DNA from: Clostridia bacterium
GTDB taxonomy: Bacteria > Bacillota_A > Clostridia > Oscillospirales > Acutalibacteraceae
Reading direction: 5' to 3'
Length of the DNA stretch: 11,857 bases
NCBI GenBank assembly: GCA_017397065.1
Contig: JAFQKE010000010.1
Coordinates: forward strand, 1 to 11,857
Both the position numbers and the translations under genes were made by a program. The first letter of the stretch is position 1. Each line of letters opens with the position of its first letter. Positions 1 through 6,586 of this stretch are shown one piece after another. The notes under the pieces are model-generated. The model did no database searches, was not told where the DNA came from, and was given only the letters and a program-made list of their open reading frames with translations.

Positions 1-1480
1 AAGAAGGGATTTCCTGTAGATCGGGATTCTCAGCAACAAAGGAGATGGTACCTTTACCAACAATCTCCAAATTACCGCGGTTGTCGATGATTGCAGAGGC
101 ACCGCTGTTACTCACAGCATAGCTGATGTCGTTTCCGTTCAAATCCAACGTAACCGTTTTGCCCGAAGGAACGGTAATGGTGGAATTTACAACAACATCA
201 TCAGTCAAAACTACATCGCCGCCATTTGCAATAGCGTTTGCCAAAGTAGTAGCATCGGCAACCTTTTTGGCACCAAAGGTGTAAGAATATTTGCCAATGG
301 TGATGTACTCGCCGGTCTCAATATTAGCAGGACCGGAAGTAGCATTAGGATCCTTGGTTGTCTCGTAGAGACGAAGCTCAACGGTCAAAGTAGCGCCTTC
401 CATAGCTGCCTGATTTACAGCAAATGCACCGCAGGAGAACTGTTTAACAATGCCGCAGAGTTCTTCATAGTTCATAGTAATGCCTGCAGTTTCAAGCATA
501 CGTATAGAAGAACCAGCAGGGATAGCTACGCCATCACCTAAAAACTCGCTGAGCTCGAAAGCGAGCCAATCAGCAGAGAATGAATCATACTGACCTGCAA
601 GACCTGCATCGTCACTGGTTATATCCTTATCGATGGACGCAACGAAGTCTGCGTGCCAGTAGCGGTGTTCGTTCGTCTGAGCAGCCTCATATGATTCGGT
701 GGTGTTGAAAACATAACCTGTGTCGAGAGCTACGGTGTTGCCGCCAAGAGTAGTAACTACAGGCATCTTGGACAGAACGGTGGTGCGGGCAGCAGGAACG
801 CCGCCAAACAGGGCGTTTGCATCATACTGATTGTCAAAGCTATCGCTTTCAGAGGTGTACTGAGTAGCCATCAGGTTGATACCGAGATCAATCTGGGGCA
901 CAACTTCACCGGTCTTGTAGTTAGCTTCATTACCAACAGTTTCGGGCATATAAACAACCAATGCAACATACTGTGAAGCAGCACCTGCTTCAATGCTGCC
1001 GGACTTGGTGTAACCGGTAGACAAAGCATTAGCCTCGGTAACATTGGCACGAGCAGTATCACGGTCAGCATAAGGAGTATCAACATTGTCGATAGCACCG
1101 AACATAATGTAATCAGAAAGGCGAAGAACGTTTCCCTCAACACTGATGGATTCGATTTCGTTAACAATGTTAATACCCAAGTTGTACTTGAGAGCGAGGG
1201 TGCCGAGGTTAGAAACCTTTAAGTAAACAACCTCAGTATGACCGGGCTCCCAAAGAGTGTCTTTTTCAAAGACATTGGTAGTAGCGGTTACCTTTTCCCA
1301 ACTATCACCATTCAAGTATTCCAGCTCAACATCAAGGTTACCGGCAACAATCTTGTTTCTGCCGCTGGTAACGGAATCTGTGAACCAAGCGAAGGTGCTG
1401 CCAATGAGCATTGTTACGCACACAATAAGTACGAGGGCACTCATCAGCAGAGAACGCTTGGTGCTTTTTGTTTTAGCCAT
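1..1480 (-). CDS. Large secreted TasA-like/beta-helix surface protein with SipW-type signal (3' end beyond window)
   Basis: An open frame of 493 codons runs from the ATG at 1480 to the left edge without a stop, so the gene is partial. The start follows AAGGAG at a normal distance. Residues 1-10 are basic, 11-27 hydrophobic, followed by the GSTFAWF motif (27-33), the pattern of SipW-dependent signal peptides. Residues about 45-225 resemble the N-domain of the 671-residue protein encoded at 3131-5146, sharing LWEPG, GTLALKYNL and the LMATQ...DSFD..YD motif. From about residue 415 the sequence (TLANAIANGG, VTLDLNGNDI) looks like the start of a parallel beta-helix, again like that paralogue. Inferred role: exported surface or matrix protein, cut by one of the two local SipW peptidases. 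The 148-bp gap upstream has no convincing promoter, so read-through from the TasA-like gene is likely. The fold is inferred from pattern only; the C-terminus and any wall anchor are not visible. Confidence 0.88.
   Translation of the reverse strand, partial: MAKTKSTKRSLLMSALVLIVCVTMLIGSTFAWFTDSVTSGRNKIVAGNLDVELEYLNGDSWEKVTATTNVFEKDTLWEPGHTEVVYLKVSNLGTLALKYNLGINIVNEIESISVEGNVLRLSDYIMFGAIDNVDTPYADRDTARANVTEANALSTGYTKSGSIEAGAASQYVALVVYMPETVGNEANYKTGEVVPQIDLGINLMATQYTSESDSFDNQYDANALFGGVPAARTTVLSKMPVVTTLGGNTVALDTGYVFNTTESYEAAQTNEHRYWHADFVASIDKDITSDDAGLAGQYDSFSADWLAFELSEFLGDGVAIPAGSSIRMLETAGITMNYEELCGIVKQFSCGAFAVNQAAMEGATLTVELRLYETTKDPNATSGPANIETGEYITIGKYSYTFGAKKVADATTLANAIANGGDVVLTDDVVVNSTITVPSGKTVTLDLNGNDISYAVSNSGASAIIDNRGNLEIVGKGTISFVAENPDLQEIPS
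1367..1480 (-). repeat. 114-bp direct repeat, copy 1 (5' end of the left large surface-protein gene)
   Basis: It aligns without gaps to 5033-5146; I count 6 mismatches in 114 bases. It covers the start codon, the whole SipW-type signal peptide and the first residues after it. The two encoded signals differ only at residues 2 and 28. Identity drops sharply beyond it, which points to recent duplication or gene conversion limited to the signal. Confidence 0.9.
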
Positions 1481-1628
1481 TTTTATTCTCCTTTTTAAAG
1501 TTGTCGGTTTGTTAAAAATTTATACAAACACCGAATAAAGGCAGTATTACGCTTTTAATTTATGTAAGAGAGCTTTTGCAAAGCGATTAAACTAAAGCCC
1601 CTTTTTGATGCTATGCATCGCTTGGAGA

Positions 1629-2273
1629 TTATTTACCCCAATAGTTAGCAAATGCATACTGTGCGGTGGCACCGGTGTTGTCAGCCTGGAGAGCCTCAGC
1701 CTTAATATTGATGCTGAAGTCGCCGGATGCAAAAGTCATATCATTTTGCTCAAACTCGCCGGGAATGGTAACAGTTTTGAAAAGAATTTCGCTGGTACCG
1801 GGGGTAAGCTTGCGGTTCAGATAATACACATAGGAAATGGTATCATTCTGAGTGTCAACGGTGTAACCGTCAGCAATCCAAGTGGTATCGTTAATGGTAA
1901 GCCACTTGCTTAAATCGGTAGAAATGCCCTGATTATTGCAGGCAGCTTCGATAACAGACCACTCATCAAAGGTTACGTACACACGAATCCACTGATCATA
2001 ATCACCTAAGTTGGCAACCTGAGGATCTTTTGTAAGCTCGTCGCCGGGGGCGATTTCTTCAAAAGTGATACCATCCTGAGTTTTGTCGCCTGTTTCGGGA
2101 TCGGTTTCAAATACATCAACCTTAAAGTCGGGAGTACCGTCTCCATCGCTATCTGCAATCATAAATTTGTTGGTTATTTCATCGTTAGCATTAAACCAAG
2201 CCAAAGTGCCCATAGAAATAATGGCAACAAGGCAAATTGCAAGGGCTACAACAAATATTTTTCTCTTTGTCAT
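1629..2273 (-). CDS. TasA/camelysin-like secreted protein with SipW-type signal
   Basis: 214 residues, starting at ATG 2273 behind a strong AAGGAGG. The basic N-terminus MTKRK, a hydrophobic stretch (6-21) and MGTLAWFNAND (21-31) form a SipW-dependent signal; cleavage is probably near residue 25-30. Residues 42-49 (DGDGTPDF) look like a calcium-binding Asp/Gly loop. The WIRVYVTFDEW segment and the late beta-strand pattern are typical of short TasA/CalY family members. The family forms extracellular matrix fibres (TasA of Bacillus) or camelysin; here fibre subunit is inferred. It lies directly downstream of a signal peptidase gene, as tasA follows sipW in Bacillus, separated by an 84-bp gap with a strong hairpin. 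It is shorter than Bacillus TasA (about 260 residues) and lacks repeats. No sorting motif is seen at the C-terminus, which ends NYWGK. Confidence 0.85.
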   Translation of the reverse strand: MTKRKIFVVALAICLVAIISMGTLAWFNANDEITNKFMIADSDGDGTPDFKVDVFETDPETGDKTQDGITFEEIAPGDELTKDPQVANLGDYDQWIRVYVTFDEWSVIEAACNNQGISTDLSKWLTINDTTWIADGYTVDTQNDTISYVYYLNRKLTPGTSEILFKTVTIPGEFEQNDMTFASGDFSINIKAEALQADNTGATAQYAFANYWGK

Positions 2274-2311
2274 TTTATTTTTCCTCCTTTCTTCGAAATT
2301 TTATTTCAAAC

Positions 2312-2343
2312 TCGTGCCTGTCGGAATTCCTTTACAGGCACGA
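2312..2343 (-). other. 10-bp perfect stem-loop between sipW and the TasA-like gene
   Basis: The arms TCGTGCCTGT (2312-2321) and ACAGGCACGA (2334-2343) pair perfectly around a 12-nt loop. On the minus strand no proper U-tract follows (GTTTGAAATAAAATTT), so it is a poor intrinsic terminator. It may be an mRNA processing or stability element that sets sipW versus substrate levels, or a weak attenuator. The structure is seen; the role is inferred. Confidence 0.6.
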
Positions 2344-2357
2344 ATTGGAAGCCAAAG

Positions 2358-2987
2358 TTACTCGCTTTTCTCGCTCTTTTCGCTTTCCATTTCGGCACGG
2401 AGCTTTTCGAGCTCGGCTTTCAGCATTTCGTTTTCCTCTGCGGCTAAGCCAATCTCGCTTTGCACAGCGGCAAGAGCCTTATCTTGGTCATCTTTTTTGT
2501 TTTTGCCAAGCATATTTGGTAAAAAGGCAAGGATGATTAAAATTATACCTACTCCGATTGTGATATACATACCGGGAGGGTTCTGCACAAAGTCAGAGAC
2601 ATAGCCGAGCTTTGGAATACTAAACTTTGGCACGCCGATTACATTATTAAAATGAACAGGGCTTTGGTCTTCAATCTCATTAGCATCACCCTTGGTATAG
2701 AAGCGCTGATTTTCGGCATCTACACGAACAACACGGTGAGTACCAACAACCAAATCCTCGTTAACAAGGAAAGTAATAACGTCGCCTTCCTTTATGGTTG
2801 CGGGGTCAACGTCCTTTACATAAATAAGGTCGCCAACCATATATTTAGGCTCCATAGAGGGAGAAATAACGTTATAGCACTCATAGCCTAATAGTCGTGA
2901 GCCCATAAGGAAGACGGCACACAGCACCATCAAAACCACCAAAGCGGTGGATACGATATTCCATATTTTCTTTAATGCATTACTCAT
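2358..2987 (-). CDS. sipW: Signal peptidase I, SipW (ER-type) family
   Basis: 209 residues from ATG 2987. I chose this over the in-frame ATG at 3023 because AAGGAG lies 10 nt upstream of 2987 and the extra residues (MIAERQRRRVNV) look non-native. Membrane segment 1 spans about 10-33. The catalytic Ser is in ISPSMEP (S44). The general base is His, not Lys (GTHRVV, H84), and the Asp box is KGDANEIED (D101, D107). Ser-His-Asp is the mark of the SipW/Sec11 class. Membrane segment 2 is about 140-158. A charged, coiled-coil-like cytoplasmic tail (about 175-209, Glu/Lys/Leu-rich) follows, which makes the protein longer than Bacillus SipW (about 190). It is expected to cut the AWF-type signals of the neighbouring exported proteins at the outer membrane face. 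The gene lies between two substrate genes, so co-transcription is likely. The symbol is given by family, not proven orthology. Confidence 0.93.
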   Translation of the reverse strand: MSNALKKIWNIVSTALVVLMVLCAVFLMGSRLLGYECYNVISPSMEPKYMVGDLIYVKDVDPATIKEGDVITFLVNEDLVVGTHRVVRVDAENQRFYTKGDANEIEDQSPVHFNNVIGVPKFSIPKLGYVSDFVQNPPGMYITIGVGIILIILAFLPNMLGKNKKDDQDKALAAVQSEIGLAAEENEMLKAELEKLRAEMESEKSEKSE

Positions 2988-3013
2988 AACATTAACTCTC
3001 CTTCGTTGCCTTT

Positions 3014-3113
3014 CGGCAATCAAAAAGCATAAATACAGGACTTATGCCCTTTGATTGCCGCCTATCCCCCTTGCGAGGGATAGGACGGGCTTTGTTATCC
3101 GTTCATACGGATA
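3014..3113 (-). other. Cluster of three stem-loops between the large surface-protein gene and sipW
   Basis: Three hairpins sit in the 143-bp gap. Arms are 3014-3024/3050-3060 (CGGCAATCAAA, 11 bp, with an inner GCATAA/TTATGC stem), 3061-3068/3077-3084 (CCTATCCC, 8 bp) and 3096-3102/3107-3113 (TATCCGT, 7 bp, 4-nt loop). None has a U-tract on the minus strand. They may lower read-through to sipW, protect the upstream mRNA, or be REP-like dispersed elements. No convincing promoter is seen in the gap. Confidence 0.6.
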
Positions 3114-3130
3114 GGATTTATATTTTAAAA

Positions 3131-5146
3131 TTAGTAAACATCCACACCGTCAATAACAATGTTCAGATACTCTTTAGTCATAGAATTCTTGTTACCAACG
3201 ATATTCTTGTAACCAACACACTTATCATTCTCAGCAAAGCCGTTAACGGTAGTATCGTTGATATAGATGTTGTACTTAGCACCAACACCGTCTACACCGG
3301 TTTCGAAAGCAGACTTAGTAAAGCCGGTACCATTGGTGCGATCATTAAAGGTACAACCATCTACATAAACATCACAGGTCTGATTGTAAACAAGAATGGA
3401 CTTACCATCGGTGTTAAAGGTGCATTTGTTGAACTTAACGTTTTTGCCACCCCAAGTCCAAATGTTGTAATAATCACCTGTAACATTGAATGTACAGTTG
3501 TTGAACACACTTTCGCCATAGAGTGTGTATGAACCATTGATTGTACAATTGTTATAAGTAGCTCTGCAACGTGCATATCCCGCATAAGTATGACCATCGG
3601 TGTTGATAGTAACACCCTCAAAGGTTACGGTTGAGCCATCAAGGCTATAGTCGCAACCCTCATAGGAGCCGTCGTTTTGGTTAGCTACAACAGTATTGCC
3701 GTTACCAACGATGGTAAGAGTCTTACCCTGAGCAGAATCAGGAATGATGTAGTTACCGGAGCCCAAAACCACAGTAGATGCACCATTAGCAATAGCAGTA
3801 TCAAACTGAGTATTGTTCTTTACCTGAACAGCCTCGGTTGCGTCGCTGCCATCGGCTGCATCACCAAGGATTTTAACTTGATAGTCCTGAGCAGAAGACT
3901 GTGCAGCATAAACTCTTGCAGCTACGGTAGCGTTTTTAACATAAATAACCAAAGGATTGGAATATCCTGTATCCTGATGAGTTGCAAACTGACCGCCGCC
4001 TTCAAACTTAACATCATCTCCCAAGAGATAGATGCTGGTGAGGTTCGGGCAAGAACGGAATACATAGTTAGCAAGTGTCGGATTGCCTTTGATGGTAACG
4101 GTGGTCAGGTTTGCCATATCTCTGAACGCACCCTCATCAATCATCTTAACGCTTGCAGGAATGGTAAGTTCAGACATACCTGTTAGTCTAAAGGCCTGCT
4201 CACCAATGTATTCAAGAGTTGACGGGAAATTGATCGATTTAAGAGTTGACATATTGATTGCTCTTGCATTGATTTCCTTAACACCCTCAGGAAGAGTGAT
4301 ACTCTCAACAGAAGAATACTTGCTGAATACCGGTCCGTTGGTATCATTCTTATCTTTAGCAATACCAATCATAGTTACATCGTCCGGCACGGTAAAGGTT
4401 GTGCCTACATTTCCATAAGGAACACTTCTGAGCACTACATTACCATCGTTAAGGTAGTAATAGGTGTTGCCGTCGATAACCTTGATGTGCTTATCAGGAA
4501 CATCGATATCATCGTAGTTCTCGTCAAAGCTGTCTTTCTCAACATTGTCCTGAGTAGCCATCAAAACAACCTTGAAATCAGAACCGATAGAAAGTCCCTG
4601 ATACTCGTTGCCGGCAGTTTCCTGCATTTTAAGGGCAATGGTTACGGTGTCAGCGGTATTTGCTTTAAGGTCGCCGGCCATATTAGCAGGCATACCGTCC
4701 AAAATATCGCTTAAAGTACCAACTTTGGTGAGTTCAGTCATTTCTCTGCTTGCCAAAGTATATTCACCCTCAGCGAAATACACGTCGATAACGTCAGCAA
4801 GTTCACTAACTTCGCCATTCGCTGCGATGTTCAGGTTGTATTTGAGAGCCAAAGTGCCGACATTGCTGATTTTAATGTTCTTTGCCTCAACATAGCCGGG
4901 CTCCCAAAGATCGTAATTAAAGATTGCACCGGCAGAAGCATCTTTGTAAACCTGCTGTGCACCGGTTGGGGTTGCATCCTTCCACTCCATTGTTACATCG
5001 AGTGTACCGGACTTAATAATGTTACCCGCAGAGGTAACGGAATCTGTGAACCAAGCGAAGGTGGTGCCAATGAGCATTGTTACGCACACAATAAGTACGA
5101 GGGCGCTCATAAGCAGAGAACGCTTGGTGCTTTTGGTTTTTGTCAT
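3131..5146 (-). CDS. Large secreted surface protein: SipW-type signal, TasA-like domain, BspA-like LRRs, beta-helix
   Basis: 671 residues, ATG at 5146, 8 nt after a perfect AGGAGG. Residues 1-33 are a SipW-dependent signal ending IGTTFAWF. Residues about 40-215 form a TasA-like beta domain (LWEPGYVEAKNIKISN, GTLALKYNL, VVLMATQ). Residues about 225-425 carry BspA/Treponema-type leucine-rich repeats (LRR_5): SITLPEGVKEI, SINFPSTLEYIGEQAF, LTIPASVKMIDEGAF, VTIKGNP. Residues about 440-671 look like a right-handed parallel beta-helix with repeated NNCTI, NNCTF, NKCTF and DGCTF turns. There is no LPXTG, SLH or choline repeat, so attachment is probably through fibre assembly. Role inferred: adhesion or matrix component. 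It lies downstream of the tetR/SipW-like cluster and upstream of sipW. The order of domains is clear; the ligand is unknown. Confidence 0.9.
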   Translation of the reverse strand: MTKTKSTKRSLLMSALVLIVCVTMLIGTTFAWFTDSVTSAGNIIKSGTLDVTMEWKDATPTGAQQVYKDASAGAIFNYDLWEPGYVEAKNIKISNVGTLALKYNLNIAANGEVSELADVIDVYFAEGEYTLASREMTELTKVGTLSDILDGMPANMAGDLKANTADTVTIALKMQETAGNEYQGLSIGSDFKVVLMATQDNVEKDSFDENYDDIDVPDKHIKVIDGNTYYYLNDGNVVLRSVPYGNVGTTFTVPDDVTMIGIAKDKNDTNGPVFSKYSSVESITLPEGVKEINARAINMSTLKSINFPSTLEYIGEQAFRLTGMSELTIPASVKMIDEGAFRDMANLTTVTIKGNPTLANYVFRSCPNLTSIYLLGDDVKFEGGGQFATHQDTGYSNPLVIYVKNATVAARVYAAQSSAQDYQVKILGDAADGSDATEAVQVKNNTQFDTAIANGASTVVLGSGNYIIPDSAQGKTLTIVGNGNTVVANQNDGSYEGCDYSLDGSTVTFEGVTINTDGHTYAGYARCRATYNNCTINGSYTLYGESVFNNCTFNVTGDYYNIWTWGGKNVKFNKCTFNTDGKSILVYNQTCDVYVDGCTFNDRTNGTGFTKSAFETGVDGVGAKYNIYINDTTVNGFAENDKCVGYKNIVGNKNSMTKEYLNIVIDGVDVY
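5033..5146 (-). repeat. 114-bp direct repeat, copy 2 (5' end of the 671-residue protein gene)
   Basis: Partner of 1367-1480, same orientation, about 95% identical by my count. It encodes the near-identical SipW-type signal peptide. Homologous recombination between the two would delete sipW and the TasA-like gene and fuse the two large genes in frame. Confidence 0.9.
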
Positions 5147-5437
5147 TATAATGACCTCCTTTTATAATTTGCCAACGTTGGGAAATGGATTGCCTGAGCA
5201 CTTAAACTTAAACAAGCTTTAAATACTTAGGCTAGCCAAAGCATTTAAGGCTGATTCTAGTTTGAATGCTTTGGTTAACCGCACCGTGCTGACCGTTGAC
5301 CTAACGCACGGAACGGTTAGTGGATTTTTAGTATTGCCGCCCATCAAAAAGATGGGACGGCACGGGGTAAAATGAACGAAGACAAGACACATTCCTTTAC
5401 CACGCTCACCACAGAGAAAAGCTCTGTTGTAAGTAAA
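5147..5437 (-). other. Structured 291-bp leader/intergenic region with four stem-loops
   Basis: No gene is seen. Hairpin arms: 5236-5245/5265-5274 (CCAAAGCATT, 10 bp), 5277-5289/5306-5318 (AACCG..CCGTGC paired with GCACGG..CGGTT, with a 2x2 internal loop), 5336-5345/5351-5361 (GCCGCCCATC with AAAAA loop and one bulge) and 5411-5416/5422-5427 (ACAGAG). Together they would give the 5' untranslated RNA of the large surface-protein gene extensive structure if it is read from upstream. I found no good sigma-A promoter here and could not match a known riboswitch class. The third hairpin shares its flanks (CGTCC...GGCGGCAAT on the minus strand) with one in the gap before sipW. Confidence 0.55.
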
Positions 5438-5668
5438 CTAGTATTTCACAAACGGGATTAAGGATAGCCATAATCTCCGTTTTCGGCGACGCCAGTAGCG
5501 CCGTTCCGAACCCTCGGTACGCTCAATTTCCATATTGATATATTCAAGCTCTTGTGAAAATTCTTTTATGTATAAACATAATTCAACAAGTAACACAAGC
5601 AGAATTGGGATAGCAACGACACCTACAACTATCCAAAACTCGTAATTAAGATTATTTGCTTCGGACAT
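5438..5668 (-). CDS. Small single-pass membrane protein (76 residues), unknown function
   Basis: The start is ATG 5668 (MSEANNLNYEFW) because AGGAG lies 6 nt upstream; an in-frame ATG at 5701 has no such site. One hydrophobic helix covers about residues 12-34 (IVVGVVAIPILLVLLVELCL). Then comes an amphipathic Glu-rich stretch (FSQELEYINMEIERTEG), an Arg/Trp-rich block (RRYWRRRKRRLW) and a hydrophobic end (LSLIPFVKY). The basic block should be cytoplasmic. Its start overlaps the end of the 47-residue gene by 17 bp, so translation is probably coupled. It belongs to the tetR/SipW-like operon. I do not recognise a named family. A role as accessory subunit of the signal peptidase or of the export machinery is only a guess from position. 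Confidence 0.7.
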   Translation of the reverse strand: MSEANNLNYEFWIVVGVVAIPILLVLLVELCLYIKEFSQELEYINMEIERTEGSERRYWRRRKRRLWLSLIPFVKY

Positions 5669-5795
5669 CACTATCTCCTGAATTCTTGGTGCATTGTTCA
5701 TCGGTGCGGTCTGTGGTGCCGGCTATACTGCAAATTACACATACGGTAAATCCGATAAGACCACCGACTAAAACACCTAAAAGAAACATTAACAT
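5652..5795 (-). CDS. Tiny membrane protein (47 residues), resembles DUF3789-type short proteins
   Basis: ATG 5795 to TAA 5652 gives 47 residues: MLMFLLGVLVGGLIGFTVCV at the N-terminus, a Gly-rich transmembrane helix (about 3-25), then a short polar tail (TDRTDEQ...SDVRSK). The FLLGVLVGGLIGF pattern recalls the DUF3789 family of very short Firmicute membrane proteins; I recall this by pattern and have not checked it. A second ATG at 5789 would give 45 residues. The Shine-Dalgarno is weak (AAAGAAAGTAG), but the gene begins 36 bp after the signal peptidase stop in the same frame and its end carries the ribosome binding site of the next gene. That overlap argues for real coding. Function unknown. 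Confidence 0.6.
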   Translation of the reverse strand: MLMFLLGVLVGGLIGFTVCVICSIAGTTDRTDEQCTKNSGDSDVRSK

Positions 5796-5831
5796 TGGGA
5801 AATCAACTACTTTCTTTGAAACAAGGGGTTC

Positions 5832-6566
5832 TTACTCTGTTTCTGCATCCGGTGTAGTATCGGATGCGTTTTCACGGGAGGTGGTTACGGCCGCAGAAGT
5901 CTGACCGCCCTCCAGTTGGGCTTTAAGAGCCTTTAACTCTTCAAGCATTTTGGCATTTTCTGCCTTTTCGGCCTCAATTTTATCCTTTTCAGCCTGCATT
6001 TCCTCCATTTGCTCTCTTTTGTATCTGCGGAACAGGTTGAAGAATTTAATACCCTCATACAAAATAATCAGCATAAAGGGTGTGAAGATGCAAACGAAAT
6101 AACCCGGTGTGGTTTTTAAGAAATTAAAAAAGGTTCCAAGACCGGGGATATTACCTTGATACTGACCTAGCACATAAGGGTAGGTAACAATGGTTTCGTC
6201 ATCGGTATTGGTGGTAGTACCGTATGTAATAAATCCGGGGTGACCTTCGGCATCGGTAGTACGCTTTCTGATTTTATGGGTGATGGTCTCGCCAAATTTA
6301 TCAGTATCCTGTGACATAAATGATATGATGTCCCCCTCCTTTAAAGTAGAGGGGTCAACCTCTTTTACAAATATTAGGGAGCCTGCGTCAAAGTCGGTTG
6401 CCGCCATAGAATCTGAATTAACTATGTACATTTTAAAACCGAAGATGTCTCTGTCATTTCTGTTAAATGTGGTAACCGAAACAACCGTAAAAATCATCAT
6501 AGATACTGCAAGCAGAACAATCAGCCATATGGTTGTTATTTTAATAATGTTAAATGCTTTTTTCAC
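5832..6566 (-). CDS. Second SipW-like signal peptidase I, with altered Asp box
   Basis: 244 residues with a GTG start at 6566, 6 nt behind GAGAGGG. Membrane segment 1 is about 10-32. The catalytic Ser is in VNSDSMAAT (S53), the conserved EGDIISF box is at 77-83 and the base is His in ETITHKI (H97). Where typical SipW enzymes have GDAN, this one reads YGTTTNTDDE (115-124): the first Asp is missing but D122/D123 remain. Membrane segment 2 is about 155-172. A long charged coiled-coil tail follows (about 178-220: REQMEEMQAEKDKIEAEK...), then a Ser/Thr/Ala-rich end. It lies 20 bp after the TetR stop, so one operon. It may serve other substrates than the first SipW, or be a regulatory paralogue. 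The family call is firm; activity is probable but not shown. Confidence 0.88.
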   Translation of the reverse strand: MKKAFNIIKITTIWLIVLLAVSMMIFTVVSVTTFNRNDRDIFGFKMYIVNSDSMAATDFDAGSLIFVKEVDPSTLKEGDIISFMSQDTDKFGETITHKIRKRTTDAEGHPGFITYGTTTNTDDETIVTYPYVLGQYQGNIPGLGTFFNFLKTTPGYFVCIFTPFMLIILYEGIKFFNLFRRYKREQMEEMQAEKDKIEAEKAENAKMLEELKALKAQLEGGQTSAAVTTSRENASDTTPDAETE

Positions 6567-6586
6567 AATATACCCTCTCTTTGTTT

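Noticed and set aside
871..1167. Hydrophobic 98-residue minus-strand frame
   Set aside because: It lies inside the large partial surface-protein gene in another frame, has no ribosome binding site and odd composition: a shadow frame.
2083..2604. 173-residue plus-strand frame opposite the TasA-like and sipW genes
   Set aside because: Ser/Phe-rich, antisense to two well-supported genes and spanning their gap; no site or domain.
3044..3532. 162-residue plus-strand frame
   Set aside because: Antisense to the beta-helix part of the 671-residue gene; its regularity mirrors the repeats on the other strand.
5147..5437. Known riboswitch in the leader of the large surface protein
   Set aside because: The stems are clear, but I could not match conserved bases of c-di-GMP, SAM, TPP or other common classes.
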